DNA of 64,000 nucleotides from Chaetorhynchus papuensis (taxonomy: Eukaryota > Chordata > Aves > Passeriformes > Rhipiduridae): positions 186,001 to 250,000 of the forward strand of contig VWYX01000846.1 of assembly GCA_013396525.1 (NCBI GenBank), given 5' to 3'. Shown here piece by piece: positions 13,601 through 26,600 of the stretch (the first letter of the stretch is position 1; every line of letters begins with the position of its first letter). The notes beneath the pieces are model-generated. The model saw only the letters and a program-made list of their open reading frames with translations, had not been told where the DNA came from and did not search any database. Position numbers and translations under genes: made by a program.

Positions 13601-16600
13601 CGGAGGTTGCCCTTGAGTCTCTGGTAGAGCAGGTTGGCTGTGTCACTCCTGGAAAGCAGCAGCAAGAGAACTGACAGTGGGATCATCCCTTTGAAATAGG
13701 AACATGGGATCTGCGTCACCACCACGCTCCCTGGCAGTTTGGTTTGGAGAGGGTTTGGCAGCCAAAGCCCTGCATGGCACAGTGGTGGAGATAAATTTAG
13801 CACCCCACGCACATCTGGCAAACCTCTGCAGCCTGGGACCCTGCAGAGCCCTGGGAGGCTGGAGAGGCTGATCAGGTGCTGCCCTGAAGTCACTGAGCTC
13901 TGGCTCTGGGAGCATCTGGGCTGTTGCCACATTCCTCTGGGAATGCACCAGGCTGACCCTGCTCAGAGCACTGGGAGCTGCACAGGCCTGCGGTCGGCAT
14001 TCCCAGGACTGAAGGAGTTTCCTGTGGGCTGGATCCAGCCTGTGTTTACCTAACGGTGCCCTAAAACACTGACTCCTGGTTGGTGCCCAGGGCCAGTCAC
14101 CAAAAATGAAGAATCCGTGGTTTGATCTGTTTTGAGGAAAGGCTTCGAGTACAGCAGTTTCTGTGGAATTCCAAAGGATTTCAGTGTCCAAGACCTGGTG
14201 AAACAAAGCCTAAATTCTTTCATTAAATTTAGCTTTACAAAGAAATGGAGCATCCTGTTGGACTTTGACTTTTCATGGTCCAAACATTGTCCTCTTATCT
14301 AATAAATTGAGTTTCATTCTTAATTTTTATTCTCTTGTCTCAGGATAAAGTTGTAAATTTCTAAAGAAATAAACAGAATAGCTTTTTAGTTTGGAAACAT
14401 AACTTGACTAAAGTCTGTTTCTTCCTCCTTTCTTGCAGGAATTCTCTGAAGTGGAGAAAAGAGATCCTCAGGAGCTAGTTGGTAAGTTCACTCAGAAGTA
14501 TTTATTCACAGGTTTTTTTCAAGCTAGACCTTGTAAATCCCACTTTGTAAAAAGCCTCTTCCTTCTGTCCTGACAATGCTGTAGTTTCAATTATTGCCAG
14601 AATATTTTCAGTGAACTTTTCTTCTGGGAGAAAGGTTTCATGCCTAAAAATATGAAAATAATTTCATGTATTATGAGTTTAAAACATGTATGTAAAGGGC
14701 AGTGTTGATGTTTTTCTAGATGAGGTTAAAACCAATAGTGTAGCTTTGTCTAGACAGAGCCAGTGGAACCAGGAGTGATGACTTTGTCCTTTGATTTCCA
14801 AAACTCACCAAAAGTATCCCCATTTAAATGTGAGCCACTTAGAGATTTCCAGCTGCTGTGCTGACATGGTACTGTGTGTTTTCTAATGGTTACTAAAACT
14901 TATTTGATTTTTGTGACACCTCATTTGTTCGTTGCACCGTTATTAGATTTGGAAAGTCTGGGGTTGTCAGCTTGAAATACAATCCTCTGCTTGGTCTCCT
15001 CAGAGCTGCACAGAAACTGTATTTTATATTGCATTTCTGACTGTCTTGAACTGACCCTCTGTTCCTGAAGTTCCTCCTGCAGTTGTGTGGTATCATGTAA
15101 TAATATCATTAGAAACTAATGAGTTTGGAAGTTGCTCCATCTCTCAAATCAGTTTGATATTTCAGCCATAAAATGTGATAAAGTAAATTAAGGTGGTAAA
15201 TACTCAAGTGCTCAGCTTCGACTCCTACAGCAGCCATCACTGAAGTTTGGGATTTTTGAGTCCTTTTTAGTTGACCTGCCTAGACTTTGCAATTGCTCTA
15301 TTGGATTTTCTGCCTTTAGAGGGCAAAACTGCTTCAGCCAATCTCATCATCAAATGCAACAGAAATCTATCTCCAATCTACTCATCCGCCTCAGAATGCA
15401 GCCTAGAAAAATGGATGAGACAACAGCATTTGGGGTAAAAAGTACAGCAAAATCTCTGGATTTTGCCCTTTTCCTCTGTTCTTCACGTATGGGAGAACCT
15501 GTGCAGTTGTAAAGCAGTGTAGTGGGAAGTCCTTCCTTAGTGGAGGTGTAAGGCTCAGGTTACAATTTTGTTAGTTCCCTTTTCTCCCAGTGACTGCCCA
15601 GACTGCATTTCTTTGTCTCACGATGGCCCAGACTTGCACATGGGTTTAAAAGCAGCACAGGGAGCACTTAGTAGTGTCACAACTCATGGGTGAACAGTGT
15701 TGAAGAGTCTGAGACCTGGATTGATGTCTCTGCAATCTTATCTTTGATATCCTTTCCCAACAGCAGCATGCAGGCTGGCTTTGTGCTGAACCAGGTTATT
15801 AGAGGTCAGCATACTTGCCATGCTGGATTCTGTAGGTCTGTTCCATTAGACCATATCTTATCTAGTTGAAAAAAAACTGTTGCAAGAGACTTACGGTCGG
15901 AGTAATGTAAGAACCACTCCCTTTCTGGAAACTTGGGCTTTCAGAGTTAAAATTCTTCAATGGAGAAAGGTGCAAGATCTTCTGACACTGCTCCAATCTG
16001 GACACCTCAAGTTTTGTCTACTGGTATGTGGAAGTCAAGGTCCTCCTTAGACGGTTTTCCACAACTGCTTTTTGCATCAAAAGCTTGCAGACCTGCACTT
16101 CTCTGAAGATAACCCTACATTTTTCAGCATCACCTTTATTAAAGTCTGTGATTGTGCAGTTGCTTAAGTAGTAAATAAATGTAGGCTCCTGCCAAAAGCA
16201 CTGTTTGTGTTTTACCTCCCCCGGATGCACAGTAACGTTGGAGCAGCTCTGGGAGTGGGAGCCAGCTGGGATCCATCTTCACTGCTCTTTTTTTGTTTCT
16301 TCTTTTTTTTTTCTCCCATGAGGCTTCCAGCTGGATCCGTTCCCTGATGTGTTTAGTGCATGCTAGGTGAGCACTGGAGTTGGCACAAAGGAAACAGTAG
16401 GGATGAGCAGCTGGGAAGGGCATGGTTGTCCTGACTTATGCCAAAGTAGTGATCACATAATCAATGGCTGACAGAATGAGAGGGAAGGTTTCATCTCCGT
16501 GGTTGAGAAGGAAATACGTGTGAAACTTATTTTCACTGATTTTTACATCAGCATTGTCCTTTTGGGCTTTTTGTACCGCTCTGAAGGGTTCATGGTGCTG

Positions 16601-19600
16601 CTAGAACTGCTGCATTTGCTGTGTCCTGCAGCCTTGCAAAATAACACTTCTAGGATGTGGAGTTTTTTTGCCCTGAAGTTCTTTGCAGCATGGTTGTTTA
16701 CCTTTTGGATTGTAAGAAATGTTCTCTCCAGCCCTTGGGATATCTGAGCACAGAGTCAGTGTTCATAAGAGCAGAAAGTATGGCAGGTCTCCCTCTGCAT
16801 TTCTCAGCCCACGGAGCAGAAAGGGAGCTGGTGTCCTTCCATGGATGGGTGACTCACTGGCATGTTGTTGCCTCCAGTTCTTCCCTCTCATTTGGCTGTT
16901 CTGGTGCCAGGAAATCAGAACCCCCCACACCCTGGTTTATGCCAAGCAGACTTGACTGGAGTGCCAGGGAATGCAGTTTTAGAGACCAGGCACCACCGGT
17001 TTGCACGTCTCCAGGGGAAACCCTTGTCCCTCTGATCACCCTTTGCCTGGTATTTTTTTGCATAGTGTGACCTTTAGAAACAAACTGGCACCTGAACTGC
17101 CTCTAATCCCTTGTGGCTGCCTAAAGCACAGCATGTAAGTGACCCCTGAAAGGGACAGGAGTTCTTCATCCTACTTGGGAGCACCGTTAATCCAAGAGCC
17201 ATCATCCGTACCATGTCTGTCCTGTTCAGCCAGCTCCTGTGCTTTCTGTTCTTTTGCTTTTCTCTGCACTAGGAAAACATTCCTACCCCTCTGTAGGAAA
17301 CAAAATTCCTGTGTGCTCTCTGACAATGTCTCCAGCACAGCCTTTGGACTGAGAGCAGTCGTTTCCTTCTGGAAACAGAGCTCAGGGTTTGCACTGTGCC
17401 ACTTTCTCTCCTGCTCTGCAGATTGTCTGCTGCTATTGGGTATAGGTCACATAACCCATCTATCTCAAACTGAAGCACACTAAGTGTAGCATTTCCATTT
17501 AGTTTTCTGCCTCACCGAGATCTGGTGAGTAAATATCCTTCCCTGACCGCTGAGGTGCTGAGTCTTTGCAAGGTACCCCCTAATATTTGCCTGTGCTTTG
17601 GCCTGCTGTGCGTGGTCTGGGAGCAGAGGAGCGTCTCTGCTTTACCACAGTGTGTGTGCTGACTGCACACAAAGCTACAGACACCAGTGCTATGAAAGTT
17701 TTCATTTTTAGGTCAGCTTGTGGAAGGAGAGTGCACGGACTAAGCCCCAGCAGCAGTGTGCTTTAGCAGCAGGATGCTTTCAGGGGCAGTGGCCCCTGCT
17801 TTCTTGAACCCCCATCTGACTCATGGGATCTGCTTCACAGCCTTAGTTCTTTGTCAGGACTCAGAATCTGATTGGGGAAGATATTTACTTACCGTGAGCC
17901 AGAATCTGGGTGTGCCTGGAGTGATTAATTCTGCTAACAGCCACTTCCTGAGGTCCCCACTTGGAGATCCTCTAGGCTGAGCCTGCAAATCACAGGGCAA
18001 ATTAGGGGCTGAAGCCAGTGCCACTACCTGTGACTCATGTCAAAGTAAAACTTTGATCTTGGCAGGAATAACAGGATGCACAGAGCAGTTGGATGTATCC
18101 TGTGAGGACACACCTTGTTGTGAGCTGTTCATCTGCAGTTATTGCTGTAGAGATGGTGGAGAGCTGCCCCTGGGACTTGGAAAACACAAAATGTTTTATA
18201 CAGGAGCCTGTGGCCATACATGCAAGTCCCAGGATTATACTGAATGATAATCCCAGCTGCCCTTTCCTCTAGGGAAAGAGCTGGTGGAAAGATGCTGTGG
18301 AATCAGCCATTATGTCTGTTTGGGGAGCAAGTTTGAGGACTGCTGGAGGGCATGGATAATTTGTACTTTCTTACAGTAAATAAGCCCAAAGGGGTTAAAC
18401 TCACCCTTTTCTTCCTAATGACGTGGCACCTCAGTCTGGCTGCAAAGTGACGAAATAGCTGAGTAATGCTGCATGTTTGTGCTCAGTTTGTGACGTGCGT
18501 GTCCTGCCTTGCTGCTGGCACTGTTCAGCTGCCTCCAGCTCTGCTGGGATTGCAGGAGGCAAAGATTCCTGAATTCCAGTTCCTTGTAAACCATTAAAAG
18601 ATGCTTTCCCCCATAATGGTGATAAAGGATTGTTTTCACAAGGCTTAAACTAAAGAGGAAATGAGCACTGAACCTGGAAACTCATGCATCAAAATATATT
18701 GTCTCATTGGGAGCTCTCGTTCTGCCTCCAAAATGATTTCATTTCCAAGGGGGCTTTGACTGGATTGCTGAACATATTCTTATGGCTTTGACTTTTTTTG
18801 CTGGTAAAACGGAGGTCCTGCCCAGAGTTCCTGAGTTTATATGAGCACACGGTTCCTCTTCCTATGAATGTTTTGTTTCTCTGTGGCTCATCTGCAAAGA
18901 CAGAGAGCCTATGGGATGTCTAATGTGAAGCTAGGCTTGATTTATTTTTTTTCAGGTGCTTTCTTTGCCTTATGAAGTCTGGATTTAATGGTCTTTTTTT
19001 TTTAATGTTTCTGCTGATGCTGTGAACCTCTTAAGCCATTAATCAGCTTTTACCTTTCCCAGCAAGCCTTGTGTGCTATTATCCACATCTCTGTGTCTTT
19101 GCCACTGTCTTTCTGGGTTTCCTGAAGCTCTAATTAACCCAGAGGCTTCCCCATCCCACCAGCAGCTGTAACCTGTAACAAATGTGTGCCTTGTTGTCAG
19201 GGAGCTCCCTTTGCCTGCCTTTCTGTCCGGGCTCTGGCAAGCTTTCCTCCTTCCATCAAGGCTCCCACTTGGTAAATGCCAAAGGACACTTTTTGTTCGT
19301 TGCTGGCAACTGCTGAAGAATTTAACCCTCAGCAACATCTTGATCAAATAGAAAAAGTGGTCGCCTGCCAGCTTTGCCTCTCCAAAGGATGTTGTCCTTA
19401 GTGCTTCACATTTTTACAAAAGACGTGGAAACTGTAGCAGCGCTGATCCTGTGTGGTGTTGTTTATCTGTAGCCTCAGTTCTGCAGAGTTCCAACACCCT
19501 TGTGTGGCCTTTGGGCCCTCCTGGCCTTTATTCAGAGGAGCTGAACTCTGGGTGCTGGAGCTGCAGCTTTACTGAGGAATGTGTAACTGAGGAGCTGCAC

Positions 19601-20569
19601 ATGCGAGAAACTTGGTCGATGTGCCTTCTGTGCTGCTCTCAGGCCTCTTACCCACTACAGACCAACTCTGGGATGTGTTCCCTGGACAAATTATGCTTGA
19701 AAACAATCCCAGCTGCTTAAATGGGGCACAAATCTCTGCTCTAAGGCTTGGCCAGAAAACTGCCTGGGTTTCCCATAACAGTGGGAAAGTAGCAAGCAAT
19801 GGGGGGAAACGTGGCCGTTTCTTTTGCTGATAACTCTGTAAACTAATCTTTACAGGGCAATCAGGTACTTCAGTAGTATATCCCAGTACAAACAGCTGTG
19901 GAAATCTGGCAGTCTGGACTGGGCTGTTCCCAGTCCTGCAGAACGAGTTGTTCTTTCTAGCAATAGTCTGTCTCTGTAAGCAAAGATCAAAGTGCCTGTA
20001 AAGGAAGTGTTAACTTAAGGATGAAATGTAATTTCTTGTGGTTAACTCCTGACGGCCTTGGGGAGCATTGTTCCCGTCTGGAACCATTTTGGTTCATCCA
20101 TGTATGTCCTGAGCTAAATAGTCACAAAGTGATTATCTCCCCCAAAACAGCAAAGAGCCAGACTGCATAAAATTGATCCTCTGATCCTCCACATGCATGG
20201 TCCAATTCTCTCTCCAAGGGTGTAGGTATCAATAAAACAAGCATCATATCCCTCTTTTAATGACCCACCCTTTAGGTTCTTTAGTTGCTTCTTGCTCAGC
20301 ACCTTGAAAACACGACAAGTACCAGTTGTCAGCATTCTCATCACCTTTGTCCCTTGGTTCCCAATGAGGAAGTAGTGCTGAAAAAGACATAAAACAAGTT
20401 TAATTACTTTTATGGCTGAAATTCCCGTCAGTAGTGCCAGAACTCATCCCAGTTTGCTCTCTCCAGCTTCTTTTTCAGAGAGAGTGCGGAACATGTCTCC
20501 AGATGAGATCAAAATCCCTCCTGAGCCTCCTGGCAGATGTTCTAACCAGTTGCAGGTTGGTATAAGTCC

Positions 20570-20605
<36 letters not shown>

Positions 20606-23600
20606 CTTGCAGTTCAGGGGATATTTGGGAACCCTGCTCAGTAATTTTGCACAAGGCAAAGCTCCAGCATTAAAGCTGGATTTTACCACACTGAGTTTAT
20701 GAAAGCACCGTGTTAATGCTTTAGGCTTTACAGAGTTCTGGTTTAGGAATCTCAAAGTAGTTTTCCAGCTTCTGTGGGTTAGTTATGCTTTAAAACAGCT
20801 CTTAATGCCAGCAGTGACACAGAAGCAATGTTTACTGTCAGGGCTGCTTTCCTCTTACCTCAGCAAATTCAGCTCCCTAGCAAAGAACAAATTGTTTTTC
20901 TATACAGGCCTGAAATCCCCTAAACTGGAATAGTTGAGGCAGCAATGCCTGGATTCCTTTTCCACCTACATGTCTCTGGATGGTAAACACTTAGAGGGAA
21001 GGCTGGTAGCTTAGGGGCAACAAAAGAACACAAATGCATGGTTTCTCTGGTGCATACCCAAATAATGGCAGTGACCGAGTTTGCAATAACCTTCTGTGTT
21101 CTCCTCGATGAGTGCAAATGCAAGAGCAGGGACTGCTGTCTCCTACACGTTTGAGTTTTAGCTCTGGTTTTCTGCCCAGCAGAAATACAAGTAGAGAATC
21201 ACTCCTGAACTGCTCTATAAAGTAGCCCCTAATGTGCAGTGGTGATTCAGAGTGACTCACCAGCCAGATGATGCTTTCTTGCTCTCCACACACCGTACCT
21301 GGGCACACCCAAACCTCCTCTAGTGCTGTAGGAGGATTTTACTGACATCAATGAACTGGAGTGTGTTAGACCTGAGGAATGCACAGAGCCTGACAGGGCA
21401 GACAGAATAAAGCAGAATTTTTCCCCTTTGACAGCAGTTTAGTTTGTTAAATCAAAGGGGAGCTTGTCCTCTGTTGGCAGGTCAAACCACATCTTAGAGC
21501 ACTTTGAGCAAGGAGATGGGATTGCTCTTTAGAGATGCAAAATGTTCTGGGCTTTTCACTGGTGGTTTGCTCTTTTGTCAAATTTTTCCTCTGATAAACT
21601 GTATATTGAACTCTGCCAGGGGGAGGATTTCTTATTATAAAGTTGACTGAGTAGTTGCCCATCTGTGGACTTCGGGAACCTTATTGCTACTTCATGGGGA
21701 GGGGATAAAAGGGAACACCAATTCAATCATTTCTACTCCCCAAATCCACCTTTTTGCAGTTGTTCCTTCAAACCTCACAATGTGTGTGCTGGACGTGGAG
21801 ATCGTGTAATTTCCTCTTGCTGATTTTGTGACAACCTGATGAAAATTTATCTTATAAAGGTTGTTGAGTTTCATATCAGCTCTTAACAATCCTCCTTTAT
21901 TCAGGCTGCAGCAAGCCCTTAGACAATAGTCAGCTCTGTGTTTGACTGTCCAGGGAGGGAGACATGAAGTGACTTATCCAGAAGCAACAAAGGAAAATTG
22001 ACTCAGCTTCTCCCATCCTGAAAGACTGAAGGCCCAGCCTCTGGTCTTGTTTTATGTGCCTCTTGTGCCTGAGAAATTCCTGTCATAAAGAAAAGATGAT
22101 GGAAGTTATTGAGGATATTTTAGCAGTACCACTTAACTCTCTGTTCTGTCTGAAAGCTTCTGCCTCTGCTGTCCCTTCACCATCACCAGAATAGGAATAC
22201 TTTTAAGTACTTTCATCACCTTGCTGAGGGAAAAAAAAAAAAAAAAGTGTTTGGTTTGAAATCTTTTAACCTTTTTGGAGAGTAGATTGCTTGACATCTG
22301 CAGCCTGAGTCAGTTAAGTTGCCTTTAGCAGGAGCTTGTGCCTTGTGGGTGATGTGCAAAGAGAAGCTGATTCCATCTGACTGGTACCAAAGCAGGGATT
22401 TATGAGCACATTGTTCCTGGGAGCATTTGGCTGCCAGTGGGCATCCCCAGCAATACCTGATGATCACACTGGGTTTAGTTCTCCAGCAGAACTTGGCTCT
22501 GGCTCTGCCTGGGTAGCAGATGAGCAGGAGCTTTGCCCTGTGGGCAGTGTAGCCCAGCAGCTCTTTCTCAGGTGCTCACCTGAGGCTGCAGGTGGGTGTT
22601 GGTGGTCGCTGTGAGTCGTGGGAGAACCTCTGGATTTCAGAATGGGCTTCTCTGCATCGTGGCTGTAAAGGGAAACAGCAGACTGGGAGGGAGGAGTCTG
22701 TGCCTTATATGCAGATCTTTAATCACCAAGGCCTTCAGTAAGTGCAGAGATAATTCCTTTCTCAATCAGACAGTTCATGAAGGTACTTCAGACCTTCAAG
22801 GAGAAAGTGTCTCTTAACCAGCCTGGCCCTGGTGTAAAGGTGAAATCCTAGCTCCATTCAAGGAGGTCACTGGTTCAGTTGGCTTCTTTCCACATGTACA
22901 GTTGTCAAGTGGTGTGTTACTCCTTTTCATCCTGGCTCACCCTGTGATCTTTCTCCTTTAGGATAAAATTCAAAAGCTGTATGAGAGGAAAGTGAAAGAG
23001 GGCATGGATATGAACTACATCATCCAGAGGAAAAAGGAATTTCGCAACCCCAGGTGAGCCATCATCTTTTCATAAGTGACTAAAGTACCACAGAGCAAGT
23101 TTGAAGGATTTTCCTCTGTGTTGGAGTTGTAGCAGAAGAAGGATCCTGAACAGGAAGGACTACTGCTTACAAATTATCTTTCTCATTTTTGTGACTGAAA
23201 CAGTAAAACTCTTCTTTGTGTTTGGTAAAGCAACAGCTGGAGTTGGTGTGTTGGTTAGATTTTAAATGTGAAGGCTCGGGATGAAGTACTTTAGAAGATG
23301 TGACTGTTCTGGGAGCTGGGAGATGTTTTGGGGAATAGGAAATATTCTGGATAATGGGGTGCCACATCCATCATGGCAGGTGTAGCTTCCCAGGTTCTCA
23401 TTTCACTTTGTAGTGTGAAGAGGTGAGAACCTCTCTCTGTTGGCACATCTGAAGCACTTCTGTTCCCTTCTACCTCCCTGGTTCTGTTCTGACCTCTTGC
23501 TTTTCCCTTGCAGCATCTATGAAAAGCTGATCCAGTTTTGTTCCATTGATGAGCTCGGTACAAATTATCCAAAGGTGAGGGGCAGTACTTTTGACTGGAA

Positions 23601-26600
23601 AAGGAGTGAGTAAAAGATAACATGGAGGTGGAAAGTCTCACCTCAGGCTTTCTTGAGCCTGCTTGCTCTTGAGCCTGCTTGGGGTCCTGTAAGACAACCT
23701 CAGTCTGAGCCTTTTGTGTGGCACTGAGCCTCAGTGCCTCAACCTTTGCTACAATGATTCTGCACAAAAACTGCTGAAGAGTGGAGGTATGAATGGAACT
23801 CCTTGAGGGGGAGAGAAGCTGAGTAGCAGAAAAATGCATGACTTAGCCCAGCATCCTTTTTGGCTTCAAAGCTGTTTCTTCATTCACAACAGAACAAGGT
23901 CCCATAAAAGAAGGTCTGATGGGATCTTTGTGTCACTGGGATAGAGTAAGAAACCAGTGATGATTATCATTGTCCCTTCTGATTATCATCAGACAACAGA
24001 AGTACATAAAACATTTTTGCACTGGGTTTTGTGTTTCTGTGGGAATAGCCCTAATCTGATTTATTTCTTTTTTTTTTTCAGGACATGTTTGATCCTCATG
24101 GCTGGTCAGAGGATTCATATTACGAGGCACTAGGTAATTCCAGGAAGTCTCTCTTTTGGTCCTAGCTTAGGTCTTTGTGTTTTGTACTTAATTAACTGCA
24201 CTGGAGTCTTCACTTTCTGTATAAATGAGAAGTCATCACATGCTGCTCTTTAATGACTCCATTCTGGTTGGATTTGCCTGAATGTTATTGATGCTTCATC
24301 AGTTTGGAAAGGCTTTTCATTTAAATTGGTTCTGCAATGTTTTCATCTCTCAAATCATTAAATTAGTGCTGCAATGCTTTGATTAAAAAGCAGCAGTTGC
24401 TTTCATGGCAGTTTAATTTTTCTATATAGAATTTGAATCTATTTTTTTATTTTTTATGATGGGAAGCATGTGAATGAGTGAGAACTATGGAATTCTACTG
24501 TTCTTAGTGCTTCACATCTTCTGCTCTTTCTCAGCTAAAGCCCAGAAGATCGAGATGGACAAACTGGAGAAGGCCAAGAAGGAACGCACAAAGGTACTCA
24601 AAACCTAAAGAGATGCAGGTGCAGGGCTTTTGTTTCTTTCCCTGCTGAATTTCATTCTATTGCTTTGCTGTTTCTGTGCTAAAACTGCTTGTTTTATCCC
24701 ATTCTCTCCTTTCTTCTTGCATGTCTTTCTCCAAACTGCACAAATCAAGTTATTTGCCCTTCCTTATAGGTCCATTTATAGGTTGTTTATTCCACTGGAT
24801 TTCCTGCTGTTTTGTCAGTATTTTTATATCAGAGCACTAAAAATGGCGTTCAGTAAGTCAGATACAGGCAAGATAATGAATAAAGAACAGCTTTTTCCTT
24901 AATTTATGACATTTTCCCTGGTGCCCAGCCTAGTTAAAGCCTAATTTCCTCACCGTGTCTCAGTGTGAGACAGTACCAGCTTTCTGTTCTCTGTGATATT
25001 ACCTTGTTGCATCCAATTTCCAGAAAAACTGGGCCTATTTTAACTTTGTGCATTTTGTGACAAGCCCAGTTATTCTTCTATATGCCCCAAAAAGAACACA
25101 GGCTTTAGAATAGATTTTATTCCTGTCCTGTGTTTCCTTTAAGCCAGTGGCTGGCATTAGAACATGTCTAATGTTAGAGATTTGCCATCGAAGCTGCAGA
25201 AGGCTCCTTCCATCTCCAGTGTGTGGAGGGTTTTTCGTGCAGTGCATGCTGTGTCTTGCTGCCTGTTTTGGTTTTTTGCACAGTGAGCCAGGTATCTGAT
25301 CGTGCCCCTGCCCAGATCTGCAGTTCTGAGGCTGCAGTGCTGTTGGAGCTCCTGTTGCCAGGTTTCCTGCTGTGATGCAGTCGCAATAAATTGTGCAAGC
25401 AGGGACTTGCCTTGCATGTTCCTTAAAGGAAAAAGAGTCAGAGCTTCTAACTGTATAAATGCAGTGTTTAATAACCAGGATCTGTCCTGTCTGAGCTGTA
25501 TCAAATCCTGTGCCTGTACCAGTTGACAAACACGTCTCTATTGTATCAGACTTAGGAGCTGGGTTGCAGGAATCCTTAATTCTCATGGCCTGAGGTCTCT
25601 GTCTTCCTTCCTGCATGATGGGCAGCTCAGAGGTCAATCCAATGCCTTACATCACATTAAAGCTGTTTGTAAAAAACAGAGAGGTGGTGTGGGCTCAAAA
25701 AAAGGCTATTTATCTTAACACTTCATTTTTTTATCTTCTCCCCTTTCTCCCATGTGTCTCTCCCTTCCCAGATTGAATTCGTGACTGGCACTAAAAAGGG
25801 GACAACAACAAGTGCTGCTTCCACAACCACCACAACATCCAGCACCACTGTGGGAGGTAAAGAATGGTTGTGAATGCAGTAATGCTGGGATTAGTGCTTC
25901 CTGAAGCCTGAAGGCTTAATGATCGTGTAGATAATGCAAGAAAGTGTTTCTTCTAAGGGGTGTTGGACTGGCTTTCCTGTAGTCCCTGTATTCCATGGCT
26001 CTCCTTCTGGAATGAAAGACTGGAACCAGGTGGGATAGTGAAGAGACTTAATAGTGGGTCAAGAAAGCTGCTGCTGTCTGTGGTTGTAGAGTATTCCTGG
26101 GACTGATGAATCTTGTGATTTGGAGGCACTGGAAATCCTTCTCCTGCCTTGCAAACTGAGGGGAAGGGAGAAAAACCACTGGAGGCTGATGAGTGTGTCC
26201 TGTGCCTGTAGCTGAGCAAGTGGGATGTGTGTGCTCTGTTAAAATTAAATCTGCTTTGGGGCAGGGAGTGATCCTGTCTCCCCTTTGGCTGGAGTTCAGG
26301 TCTAGAGTTCTACTTTGACTCCTGGTACCCAAGGGAAAAGTTGCCTTTCCTCCTCACCATTTACTGCCGGTGTATCCTGAAATAAATGTGAGGAGAAGCT
26401 GTCTAGTCAAGCAGTGGGATGTTAAGGGTTGACAAGACAGGGTGTTAAGAAGGGATTGGTGACCTCTAACGTAATGCTAATCCTTGTTTGCTTGGTTTAA
26501 TCAAATTCACAGATGCCCAGAAGAGGAAGAGCAAGTGGGACTCTGCCATCCCCGTAACGACGATAGCTCAGCCCACCATCCTCACCACCACTGCAACACT

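Noticed and set aside
13462..14206. Overlapping minus-strand open frames of 156 and 187 codons in a SAP30BP intron
   Set aside because: Locally GC-rich DNA, no recognisable motif, both frames overlap each other on the same strand, no splice or promoter context.
25035..25637. 200-codon minus-strand open frame in a SAP30BP intron
   Set aside because: No conserved block or splice context seen; a second overlapping frame is also open, so low stop density is the likely cause.
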